Made by a program: the position numbers and the translations under genes
Source: Ideonella sp.
GTDB taxonomy: Bacteria > Pseudomonadota > Gammaproteobacteria > Burkholderiales > Burkholderiaceae_C
NCBI GenBank assembly: GCA_015075545.1
Contig: JABTUC010000001.1
Span: 1,054,001-1,118,000 of the forward strand
DNA length: 64,000 bases
Direction: 5' to 3'
Notes under the pieces: generated by a model
Seen by the model: only the letters and a program-made list of their open reading frames with translations
The model's database searches: none
What the model was told of the DNA's origin: nothing
In this document: positions 25,703 to 33,130 of the stretch, one piece after another
How positions within the stretch are numbered: position 1 is the stretch's first letter
Layout: each line of letters begins with the position of its first letter

Positions 25703-26554
25703 ATGCCTGACTCGATGAGCCAAACCATGCCATCGAACGTCGCCACGCCGCAGGATTTCCAGCGCGTCGCAGGCGAACTCGAGCGCAGCCTGAAGCTGCG
25801 CTCGCTGCCGTTCGCGATGAGGCTGTGCGAGACGGTCGAGCAGATGCAGGCGGTACCGCGCATCCGCCGTCCGCAGGCGATCCACACGCTGGACCAACTG
25901 GTCGCGCAGGCGGCACGCCTCGGGTGGACGGTGGGGGTCACCGCAGAGGATCTGGTGGGCGACCAGTGCCGCGCGGTGGTCGGGCTCGGCGGGCAGGATG
26001 CACCCTGGTACGAAGCGAAGGCGATGGTCGGCGTCTGGTACGCCACGCCGCACGACGCGGCTCAGCACCAGGCCGCGATGCACGTCGTGCCGGCAGGCAA
26101 GTACCGCGCGCTCGTCGTCGGCCCGCTGTCGAAATGGGGCCGCGCCGACGGCGCGGCATCGAGCGCACTCGACGAGCCGGACATCGCGCTGTTCTATGCC
26201 ACGCCCGGGGCGATGATGTACTTCATCAACGGCCTGCAATGGCTGGGCTACAAGCGCTTCGACTGGTCGGTGGTGGGCGAGTCGGCGTGCGCCGATTCGT
26301 GGGGGCGCGCGCTGAAGACGCGCGAGCCGAGCCTGTCGATTCCGTGCTTCGCCGAGCGCCGCTACGGCGGCGTCGAGGACGACGAGATGCTGATGGCGCT
26401 GCCGGTGGCGTTCATCGCCAAGGCGCTCACCGGCATGCAGGCGCTGGCGAAGAACGGCCTGCGCTACCCGTTTGCCCAGTACGGCATTCAGCAGGACGTG
26501 CGCGCGGGCATGGCCGTGAGCTACTCGAACGCCGCAGGCAAACCGGCCCTCTGA
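25703..26554 (+). CDS. DUF169 family protein
   Basis: A 283-residue soluble protein resembling the DUF169/COG2043 family, whose function is not established. Seen are FAMRLCETVEQMQAVPRIRR near residue 35, CRAVVGLGG near 90 and a C-terminal domain with CFAERRYGGVEDDEMLMALP. Three to four cysteines are spread along it (one in DQCRAVVG, one in SIPCFAERR), which in this family may bind metal or Fe-S; that is inference. ATG 25703 is 35 bases after the Bug receptor, probably in the same transcript; ATG 25715 is an alternative start. Confidence 0.75.
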   Translation: MPDSMSQTMPSNVATPQDFQRVAGELERSLKLRSLPFAMRLCETVEQMQAVPRIRRPQAIHTLDQLVAQAARLGWTVGVTAEDLVGDQCRAVVGLGGQDAPWYEAKAMVGVWYATPHDAAQHQAAMHVVPAGKYRALVVGPLSKWGRADGAASSALDEPDIALFYATPGAMMYFINGLQWLGYKRFDWSVVGESACADSWGRALKTREPSLSIPCFAERRYGGVEDDEMLMALPVAFIAKALTGMQALAKNGLRYPFAQYGIQQDVRAGMAVSYSNAAGKPAL

Positions 26555-26572
26555 CGGGCGCGCCAGGCGACG

Positions 26573-26899
26573 CTAGCGCCAGTCGTCGTCGAGGTGCGGC
26601 GGCGAGGCACCCTCGGCCGGCGCACCGGTTTCCGGGTCGATCCACTTGCCGATGCCGATCTCGTCTTCGGCTTCGTCGAGCGTCTCGCCCGGCTCCGGCG
26701 CCAGTTCGTCGAGACGGTCGCGATCCATGCGCGCGTGCTCGAACGACGCGAACGGGCCGAACTCGCGTTGTCCGTCGCGCGTGCTCCAGTAGTAGCCGTC
26801 GGGCCGCTGGTGAATGGGACCGAGATCGCCGTCGAGGCTCTCCGGGATCACCCTGGCGGCGCCGCGGGGTTTTTGCGGCTTGGTGGTTCGTTGGCTCAT
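26573..26899 (-). CDS. Small acidic hypothetical protein
   Basis: A 108-residue soluble, acidic protein with no recognised domain. The N-terminus is basic (MSQRTTKPQKPRG), the middle has HQRPDGYYWSTRDGQREFGPF, which looks like a small beta-rich module, and the C-terminal third is rich in Asp/Glu and ends HLDDDWR. The longer frame upstream to 27124 is rejected because it is arginine-rich and lacks a ribosome site. It converges on the DUF169 gene. The 239 bases between it and the next gene hold nothing I can name. Confidence 0.55.
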   Translation of the reverse strand: MSQRTTKPQKPRGAARVIPESLDGDLGPIHQRPDGYYWSTRDGQREFGPFASFEHARMDRDRLDELAPEPGETLDEAEDEIGIGKWIDPETGAPAEGASPPHLDDDWR

Positions 26900-27138
26900 G
26901 GATTTCCACAGCGAGGGCTGGTTGCAGCCCCCTAATCCGAGGTAGCAGGGTAATACCGATGGCCGGCACGGTGAAGCACCCACGGCCCGTGGCGGTTTCG
27001 CCGCACCACTGGATGCCCGTACACACCAACCTCGGCGCCCCTTCGATTGCCACGGGGATCCATCGGGAAAGGCGCTCGCCGCACAATGCCCGAAGGCGTC
27101 GAAGGATCGGTGCCTGCTCCCCACGCAAGAGACCGTTC

Positions 27139-27918
27139 ATGCCCCGCTTTGCCCCGGCCACCGTCACCGCGCTGCGCCTCGCGGCACGCCGCGATTGGGC
27201 CGCGCGGCTGCCGTTTCCGATCGAACTGGGGCCTTACCGCCTGAGCATCGAACTGCGTCCCAGCGAGACCATGCTCGACCGCAGGCGCCTGTCGTGCGTG
27301 AACCTCGAGTCGCATCGCATCGAACTGCGGCAGGATCTGAGCGGCCTGCGCCTGCTCTACGCGCTGCTCGACAGCCTGATCCGCCTGTGTCACGCCAGCC
27401 GCGGCTGCCAGCAGGGTTGCGTCGAGGAGGCCTACACGCACAGCTTCGCCACCGGACTGGTGGAGTTCGCACAGCGCAACCCGCGCGCGTGGCTGTGGTT
27501 CAACCTGCTGCTCAGCGAGCACCTGCCGGGCAATCTGCGCTACGACCGCGTGGTGCGCCGTTGCCTGGCGCGCGCCCCGTCGGTGCCCAAGCGCATCCTG
27601 GTCGGTGGCCACCCGGTGACGGTGCGCCTGATCTCGAAATCGGAAACCGGCAATGCGTTCGGCTGGTACGACCAGGGTCGGCGCGAAGTGCAGCTCTACC
27701 AAGGGCTCGACGGCCGCAACCTGCCGGTGGTGGCGGTGCACGAGATCACCCACGCGGTGCACCACGTGTTCGGTCTCCAGGATCGCGACCGGCACCGCAA
27801 CTTCATCCGCGCCCAGCGGCAAGGCTGGCTCGGCATCATGCAGCGCAACCCGAGCGCCTGGCGCTGGTTGGCCTGGACGATGAGCGAGCCCGATTCGGGG
27901 CAGCTCTCGCTGCTGTAG
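27139..27918 (+). CDS. Putative HExxH zinc metallopeptidase-like protein
   Basis: A 259-residue soluble protein of unknown family with one zincin-type motif, HEITHAVHH (His/Glu/His near residues 201-205), in a hydrophobic helix context (LPVVAVHEITHAVHHVFG). A cysteine pair region (CHASRGCQQGC, near residue 91) lies upstream and could bind another metal. There is no signal peptide, so it is cytoplasmic. The third zinc ligand cannot be named; ETGNAFGWYD and the C-terminal RHRNFIRAQRQ are candidates for structural conservation. It is followed by the convergent hemerythrin gene. Confidence 0.6.
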   Translation: MPRFAPATVTALRLAARRDWAARLPFPIELGPYRLSIELRPSETMLDRRRLSCVNLESHRIELRQDLSGLRLLYALLDSLIRLCHASRGCQQGCVEEAYTHSFATGLVEFAQRNPRAWLWFNLLLSEHLPGNLRYDRVVRRCLARAPSVPKRILVGGHPVTVRLISKSETGNAFGWYDQGRREVQLYQGLDGRNLPVVAVHEITHAVHHVFGLQDRDRHRNFIRAQRQGWLGIMQRNPSAWRWLAWTMSEPDSGQLSLL

Positions 27919-27971
27919 TCAGCCGCGCGCGGCCGACGCGCGGCGTGGCGCCGCCGGCGGCTCGAGCCGGC

Positions 27972-28415
27972 TCAGATCGCCATCGCCCTCACCTGCGCCA
28001 GCAGCGCCGACGCCTGGTCGCCCACGGCCTGGTCGAGCATCGGGTACATCATCTGCTCTTCCTTCTGGTTGTGCGGCAGCAGGATCTCGAACAGCGCCTG
28101 CGATGCGCGCCGGTAGCCGGCGCCGTCGTGCGCGGAGATGGCGGCCTGCATCTGCTCGAGGATCGGCTGCATCTGCGTGTGTTCCATGCGCATCTGCGCG
28201 CTCGGGCCGGCCTGCACCATGCCGGTTCGCTCCTCGAAGGCCGGAAACAGCACGCCTTCTTCCATCTCGATGTGGCGGCGCAGACGGCGCAGGAACTCGC
28301 CGCCCTCGCGCTCGAGGTCAGGCCACGCCGAGGTCTCGGCGGCCGCGGCGGCGCGCTCGGCGTAGCCGTCGATCAGCACGTGGTCGTGCTGCATGGTGTC
28401 GGTGATCGATGTCAT
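27972..28415 (-). CDS. Hemerythrin HHE domain protein
   Basis: A 147-residue four-helix protein with the hemerythrin cation-binding pattern: MQHDHVLIDGY (His near 10 and 12), RRLRRHIEMEEGVLFPAFEE (His-x3-Glu), MRMEHTQMQPIL and LLPHNQKEEQMMYPML (His-x4-Glu). Such proteins hold a non-haem di-iron site and bind or sense O2 or NO. GAGGAGG nine bases upstream supports ATG 28415. It begins 13 bases after the stop of the benzoyl-CoA reductase activator gene on the same strand, so it is the last gene of that oxygen-sensitive operon. Protection or O2 sensing is the natural inference. Confidence 0.87.
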   Translation of the reverse strand: MTSITDTMQHDHVLIDGYAERAAAAAETSAWPDLEREGGEFLRRLRRHIEMEEGVLFPAFEERTGMVQAGPSAQMRMEHTQMQPILEQMQAAISAHDGAGYRRASQALFEILLPHNQKEEQMMYPMLDQAVGDQASALLAQVRAMAI

Positions 28416-28428
28416 CAACTGGTCCTCC

Positions 28429-29424
28429 TCAGGCCGACGCCTGCTCGGTGCGCGACGCCTTGGTCGACTTGGGCATCATCATTACGCTGCCGCCCGTGGA
28501 GCATGAACCCGTATCGCAAGGCTCGAAACGCTTGCGCGTGGCGGCCATCGCCGACCAGCGGCGCACCGTGGTCGGGCCACCTTGCGTCAGCCCCTGCTGC
28601 GCCGCGGTAGGCGGGATCGGCTTGCCCTCGGCGAGCAGCTTCTCGACCCGCCGCAGCCCCAGGTAGGCCGCGCCGTAGGCGCCGTTGAGCTGGCCCAGGC
28701 CGTTGGGCGCGACGTGGAAGCGCTCGCCCAGCGCCTGCTCGAGCGCCTTGACCATCGCCTCGTTGCGCGTCATGCCACCGGTGAGCATGTAGCCGGGTTC
28801 CAGCCCGACGCGGCGCATCAACTGGATCGCGCGGCCGCCCAGCGAGATCATCGCGCCCATCATGATGTCTTCGGCGGGGATGCCGTTGGACAGGTGGCTG
28901 ATGACCTCGGACTCGGCGAACACCGCGCACACGCTGCTGATCGCCTTGGGCGCAGTCGAGCGCAATGCGTAGGGGCCGATGTCCTCGGTGGTCAGGCCCA
29001 GGTAGCGCGCGGTCTTCTCGAGGAAGGCGCCGGTGCCGGCGGCGCACTTGTCGTTGAGGCGAAACGCCTTGACCCGGCCTTCACCGTCGACCTTGATCGC
29101 CTTGATGTCCTGGCCGCCGATGTCGAGGATCGTGCGGGTGTCGGGGAACAGATGCACCGCGGCCTGGGCGTGCGCGGTCAGCTCGGTGATCTGCGCATGA
29201 CGGAACGGCACGGTGTAGCGGCCGTAGCCGGTGGCACCGACGTAGACCACGTCCTCGCGCTTCAGCTTGGCGTTGGCGAGCAGGTCCTCGAACACCGCTT
29301 CGGAGGCCTGCGCGAGCTTGAAGCCGGTGCGCCGCACCGCGGTGCCGGCCACCTTGCGCTCGCCGTCCAGCGCGATGGCCTTGGTGTAGGTCGATCCGAT
29401 GTCGAGTCCGACAACGTAAGTCAT
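28429..29424 (-). CDS. bzdQ: Benzoyl-CoA reductase ATPase subunit (BzdQ-like)
   Basis: A 331-residue ASKHA-fold ATPase of the 2-hydroxyacyl-CoA dehydratase activator family. With its sister subunit it hydrolyses ATP to drive single electrons into the reductase core. Seen are phosphate-1 loop VGLDIGSTYTKAIAL (residues 5-19), phosphate-2 LDIGGQDIKAIK near 90, the cluster-cysteine motif [16 protein letters not shown] near 125, and SVCAVFAESEV near 160. The two cysteines would bridge one [4Fe-4S] between subunits. The C-terminal 60 residues are basic and look strain-specific. It lies 12 bases after bzdP. The Bzd (Azoarcus) rather than Bcr (Thauera) type is chosen because neither ATPase subunit is about 440 residues long. 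Confidence 0.88.
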   Translation of the reverse strand: MTYVVGLDIGSTYTKAIALDGERKVAGTAVRRTGFKLAQASEAVFEDLLANAKLKREDVVYVGATGYGRYTVPFRHAQITELTAHAQAAVHLFPDTRTILDIGGQDIKAIKVDGEGRVKAFRLNDKCAAGTGAFLEKTARYLGLTTEDIGPYALRSTAPKAISSVCAVFAESEVISHLSNGIPAEDIMMGAMISLGGRAIQLMRRVGLEPGYMLTGGMTRNEAMVKALEQALGERFHVAPNGLGQLNGAYGAAYLGLRRVEKLLAEGKPIPPTAAQQGLTQGGPTTVRRWSAMAATRKRFEPCDTGSCSTGGSVMMMPKSTKASRTEQASA

Positions 29425-29436
29425 GTTCTTGTCTCC

Positions 29437-30240
29437 TCAGGCGGTGGCTTCGGCCGCAGCGGCGAAGGCGTGGTCGCGGGCGAACAGCGCCGCGCCGAGC
29501 GCGCCGCAGAAGTGCGCGTCGGGGCTGACGTTGATCTTCATGCCGACGGCCTTCTCGATCAGGCTGACGATCGCGACATTGCGGCTGACGCCGCCGGTGA
29601 ACGTGACCTCCGAGTGCACGCCCACGCGCCGCGCCAGCGCCACGCAACGGCTGGTGATGGCCTGGTGCACGCCCATCAGCACGTCCTCGGGCAGGATGCC
29701 CTTGGAGAGGTGGCTGATGATCTCGGACTCGGCGAACACGGTGCAGGTGGTGGTGATGCGCACCGGGTTGCGCGCCTGCAGCGCCAGCGGCCCGAGTTCG
29801 GACAGCGGCATTTCCAGCGCATACGAGGCAGCGCCCAGGAAGCGCCCGGTGCCGGCGGCGCACTTGTCGTTCATCGTGAAGTCGGCCACCTGCCCGTCGG
29901 GCTTGACGGCGATCGCCTTGGTGTCCTGGCCGCCGATGTCGATCACCGTGCGGGTGCCGGGGAACAGCTTCACCGCGCCGCGCGCGTGGCAGCTGATCTC
30001 GGTGGTCTGCTCGTGACCGAAGGTGACGTTGTAGCGGCCGTAGCCGGTGCTGCCGATGCGCACCACCTGATCCTCGGCGAGCCCGGCGTCCTTCAGCGCG
30101 GCGCGGAACGCGTCCTGCGCGATGGTGACCATGCTGGTTTCCATGTCGAGCAGCGCGCGCCCCACGACCTCGCCGTCTTCGTCGAGGATCAGCGCCTTGG
30201 TCTGCGTCGATCCGACATCCACGCCTGCGACGTACCTCAT
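29437..30240 (-). CDS. bzdP: Benzoyl-CoA reductase ATPase subunit (BzdP-like)
   Basis: A 267-residue partner ATPase of the class I benzoyl-CoA reductase. It carries [16 protein letters not shown] (residues 4-19), [12 protein letters not shown] near 93, [14 protein letters not shown] near 120, [14 protein letters not shown] near 155 and [16 protein letters not shown] near 215. All ATP- and cluster-binding residues expected for the family are present. ATG 30240 overlaps the bzdO stop by four bases (ATGA), so synthesis is coupled. Short length compared with Thauera BcrA supports the Azoarcus-type NOPQ order. Confidence 0.9.
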   Translation of the reverse strand: MRYVAGVDVGSTQTKALILDEDGEVVGRALLDMETSMVTIAQDAFRAALKDAGLAEDQVVRIGSTGYGRYNVTFGHEQTTEISCHARGAVKLFPGTRTVIDIGGQDTKAIAVKPDGQVADFTMNDKCAAGTGRFLGAASYALEMPLSELGPLALQARNPVRITTTCTVFAESEIISHLSKGILPEDVLMGVHQAITSRCVALARRVGVHSEVTFTGGVSRNVAIVSLIEKAVGMKINVSPDAHFCGALGAALFARDHAFAAAAEATA

Positions 30241-31592
30241 GCCTTGCTCCCCTTGGTGGCGGTGGTGGCGGGCGGACGTGTGCCGGGCGCCGCACCGCCG
30301 CGCTGCTGCAGCGATTCGAAGAACGCGTCGACCCGGTTCTTGATCTGCGCGTCGGACCAGTAGCGCGGGTCGATCAGGTCCGATTCGACGTACAGGCTCG
30401 GGATGTTGAAGCGGTGGTTGAGGTAGTTGCGCGTGTCGGCCATGCCCGAGGAGACGAAGCGGCAGCTCTTGATGCCGTGGAACACGACGCCGTCGACGTC
30501 GTAGTCCTTGATCTGCTGCGCGAGGCGCTCGTGCGAGAAGAACTGGTTCGACAGCCCGCGCTGCGCCGCCAGCGCCGAGATCTCGGCCAGGCTCTCGAGC
30601 GGACGCGAGGTGTCGTAGACCAGTTCGCCGGCATCCATGCCGCCGGCGGCGAAGGTGAGGTAGTCGGAGTAGGCAAACACGCCGCCCCAGGTCTCGAACA
30701 GCTCGACCAGCCGGCGCATCGACACGTAGCACGGCGTGCCCGAGAACAGCAGCCGGAACTTCTCTTCGGGCACCCGCCCTTCGCCGCGCGCGACCTTGGC
30801 GCGCAACTGCTCCTCGAGGCGGCGCATGAACTCGACGCCCTCTTCGGTGCCGCGGTAGACGTTCATGATGCCGATGTAGGTGAGCCCGTCGAGCATCGCG
30901 TTGTACGGCGCCGGGCACACGCGGTTGAGCGCCATCACGTTATTCCAGTGATAGACCATGCGGTTGACACGGCCCTGCACCTCGGCCAGGCGATCGGGGT
31001 CGAAGCGCTTGCCGGTGATCTTCTCGCAGCGTTCGATCAAGTCGCGGAACTGCGCCTCGACCCATTGCGCGTCGGCCATGTGCTGGGCGTCGCCGCGGCG
31101 CACCTGCCAGTTGGCGGCGCGCTGGCCCGGCAGGTCGAGGGTGAAGGTCGGCGTCTTGAGCATGCGCTCCCAGATCTCGCCCCACTTGATGAACGTGCTG
31201 CACATGTTCGAGGTGATGGCGATGTCGGCGTGCGGAATCGTCCCCGCCGGGTGCTTCTGCTGGCGCAGGATCAGGCCGACGTCGGCCTTGACGTACGAGC
31301 AGACGTCGGGCGAGTAGCCGTAGTCCTCGGACTCGCGCAGGTACTGCTCCGAGACCTTCTTGACGCCGGTCTGCAGCGAGTTGATCTCGGGGAAGACGAG
31401 CTGGAAGTCGAAGCTGCGCAGGATCTCGATCGCGTTGCCCATCACGAAGACGTTGGCGACCTTCTGGTCGCGCGCCTTGGCCTGCTCCAGGTTGGCGTAC
31501 CACTCCTTGAACAGGCGCTGGCCCTCCTGGATCGGGTTGAACTCGTCCGCTGCGGCGGGTGCGGCGGCTCGGTCGACGGTGGCGGTGGTCAT
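30237..31592 (-). CDS. bzdO: Benzoyl-CoA reductase subunit O (BcrB-like)
   Basis: A 451-residue catalytic-core subunit of class I (ATP-dependent) benzoyl-CoA reductase, which performs Birch-like reduction of benzoyl-CoA to cyclohexadienoyl-CoA without oxygen. It belongs to the 2-hydroxyacyl-CoA dehydratase D family. Cysteines that may bind a [4Fe-4S] cluster occur in [11 protein letters not shown] near 98, [12 protein letters not shown] near 130 and [11 protein letters not shown] near 287. [13 protein letters not shown] near 66 is typical of the B-type subunit. ATG 31592 has GGAG upstream and lies 13 bases after the bzdN stop. Confidence 0.9.
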   Translation of the reverse strand: MTTATVDRAAAPAAADEFNPIQEGQRLFKEWYANLEQAKARDQKVANVFVMGNAIEILRSFDFQLVFPEINSLQTGVKKVSEQYLRESEDYGYSPDVCSYVKADVGLILRQQKHPAGTIPHADIAITSNMCSTFIKWGEIWERMLKTPTFTLDLPGQRAANWQVRRGDAQHMADAQWVEAQFRDLIERCEKITGKRFDPDRLAEVQGRVNRMVYHWNNVMALNRVCPAPYNAMLDGLTYIGIMNVYRGTEEGVEFMRRLEEQLRAKVARGEGRVPEEKFRLLFSGTPCYVSMRRLVELFETWGGVFAYSDYLTFAAGGMDAGELVYDTSRPLESLAEISALAAQRGLSNQFFSHERLAQQIKDYDVDGVVFHGIKSCRFVSSGMADTRNYLNHRFNIPSLYVESDLIDPRYWSDAQIKNRVDAFFESLQQRGGAAPGTRPPATTATKGSKA

Positions 31593-31605
31593 GTTCGGGC
31601 TCCGG

Positions 31606-32781
31606 TCAGGCGGTGGCGAAGAGCAGCGATTCGGCGAAGGTCTCGAGCTGCATCGCCATCTGCTCGAACGAGGTCATCTTTTCCTCGAACTCGAGCACCA
31701 GGTACTGCACACCGACCTCGTCGAGGTGCTTGGACCAGGCCACCTGCTCGTCGAGCCCCGGCTCGCAGAACTTGGCCGCGGTGACGATCGCTGCCTCGGC
31801 CTTGCTGCCGGCGATCATGTCCATCAGGTAGCCTTCCTTGGTCTTGCGCTCGTCGTGCTGCACCGGGCTGGCCGCCGAGCGCTGCACGAAGCTCTCGGCC
31901 AGCGCCCAGATCGGGTCGCCCTGCCCCGGCACGTCGTCGGTGAGCCAGCGCAGGCCGATCAGCAGGTCGTCGTCGACCACGTAGCAGTTGTCGTCGATCG
32001 CCTCGAGCATCTCCAGCGGCGGCTGCTCGCAGAAGCCGCCGACGAACACCACGCGCGGCTTGTCCTGCGCAGCCCGCTTGCGCGCGCGGATGCCCGCGAT
32101 CGCCGCCTCGAGCAGTTCGTTGTGCGCCTGGCACGGAATGCGCGTGCGCGCGCGCACCAGCAGGTACGACTCGGTGCAGCTCAGCTTCCACGGCTCGTCG
32201 CGCCGGATCGCATACAGCTCGCGCAGCAAGGCGCGGTTGCGGTTGTAGGCCTGGATGCTGGCGCGCAACTTCTCGTCGGTGGCCTCCTGGCCTGACTTGC
32301 GCTCGAGCTCGCCGCGCAGGCGCTGGTACTCGGCGGCGACGTAGCGCACCGCGCCCGGCGTGTTGGGGTTCTGCGGCAGGTACAGGATCTGTGCCAGCTG
32401 CTCCGGGAAGTTGCGCGCCCAGATGCCCGCCAGGTGCTTGGCGGCGTCGCAGATCGGGTGGGTGATGAAGCCCTTCAGCGACTGCAGCGAGCCGTTGAGC
32501 CCCATCTCCGAGGTGGAGCGGCAGATCGAGCAGATGAACGAGCCCATGTGGGCGTCGGCGTGCTTGAGTTCGAGCTTGTTGCCGCCGCCCAGGATGCCCA
32601 CCGGCAGCAGGCCCGCGGCATGCGCAATCTCCTCCGGGAAGTAGACCGGGAAGTGCCCGAGCGTGCCGGTGAAGCCGTCGGGCAGCGCGTCGTCGGCGGG
32701 AACGGGCGCCTGCCTGAGGTTGTTGCAGTACTCGAGGATCTCCTCGAGTTCGGCCTCGCGGCCCGGTGCGCCGGTCTCCAT
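31606..32781 (-). CDS. bzdN: Benzoyl-CoA reductase subunit N (BcrC-like)
   Basis: A 391-residue second core subunit of class I benzoyl-CoA reductase, same superfamily as BzdO. The N-terminal half shows GYFPVYF-like FPVYFPEEIAHAAGLLPVG and the cluster motif GSFICSICRSTSEM near residue 85. Later features are CDAAKHLAG near 115, SCTESYLLVRAR near 202 and VVFVGGFCEQPPLEMLE near 245. ATG 32781 has GGAGGCGAC directly upstream, better than the extended start at 32811. It is the first gene of the bzdNOPQ-hemerythrin operon, 50 bases downstream of a predicted +1 under FNR-type control. Confidence 0.9.
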   Translation of the reverse strand: METGAPGREAELEEILEYCNNLRQAPVPADDALPDGFTGTLGHFPVYFPEEIAHAAGLLPVGILGGGNKLELKHADAHMGSFICSICRSTSEMGLNGSLQSLKGFITHPICDAAKHLAGIWARNFPEQLAQILYLPQNPNTPGAVRYVAAEYQRLRGELERKSGQEATDEKLRASIQAYNRNRALLRELYAIRRDEPWKLSCTESYLLVRARTRIPCQAHNELLEAAIAGIRARKRAAQDKPRVVFVGGFCEQPPLEMLEAIDDNCYVVDDDLLIGLRWLTDDVPGQGDPIWALAESFVQRSAASPVQHDERKTKEGYLMDMIAGSKAEAAIVTAAKFCEPGLDEQVAWSKHLDEVGVQYLVLEFEEKMTSFEQMAMQLETFAESLLFATA

Positions 32782-32813
32782 GTCGCCTCCTGTGGTCGGG
32801 GAATCGCCCAATA

Positions 32814-32831
32814 TCGGTACTGCGGTACCGA
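32814..32831. promoter_or_regulatory. Inverted repeat at the predicted bzdN start site
   Basis: TCGGTAC-TGCG-GTACCGA is a perfect seven-base inverted repeat covering about +1 to +18 of the predicted bzdN transcript. In this position a bound repressor would block initiation. It could be the operator for a benzoate- or benzoyl-CoA-responsive regulator; no BzdR/BoxR-type gene is in the window. Confidence 0.55.
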
Positions 32832-32837
32832 AATACC

Positions 32838-32878
32838 AATTTAGCCGGGCCGGCCACCGAAACCATGATCTAGATCAC
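32838..32878 (-). promoter_or_regulatory. FNR-type promoter of bzdNOPQ
   Basis: TGATCTAGATCA (32866-32877) is a perfect palindrome with the FNR/CRP-family core TGAT-N4-ATCA. Reading leftward, a -10-like TAAATT lies at 32843-32838, predicting +1 at 32831. The FNR dyad is then centred near -40.5, the class II activator position. This fits activation of an oxygen-sensitive enzyme under anoxia. The remainder of the 349-base intergenic region (32782-33130) holds only the two regulatory sites listed separately. Confidence 0.7.
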
Positions 32879-33060
32879 ACATTCACCTTAAATGCATCTT
32901 CCTGGCAGGCCAGCGCAGCAGCAGGCTTGGCCCGGCTGCCCCGCACCGCGCGCGCCGGAGCGCTGCCGAACTCAGGGCCCCGGCCAGACGAGCGTCCGCA
33001 AACCGGGCCGCCCAGCCCGGCCCGCGGCCAGTCCGGGCCACACCTCGCCGCCTCGATCGA

Positions 33061-33091
33061 TTTACAACTAGATCTTTCATAGTTAAACTAT
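33061..33091 (+). promoter_or_regulatory. Promoter with MarR-like palindrome for 33131 gene
   Basis: TTTACA (33061-33066) and TAAACT (33084-33089) are 17 bases apart and resemble a sigma-70 promoter. The palindrome ATAGTT-A-AACTAT (33079-33091) covers the -10. A MarR-family gene lies in the downstream operon (35673), so ligand-released repression by it is the simplest reading. Confidence 0.6.
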
Positions 33092-33130
33092 CTAAGGCGC
33101 CGCTCCCCCGCGCGGCCCGGGAGCACCGGC

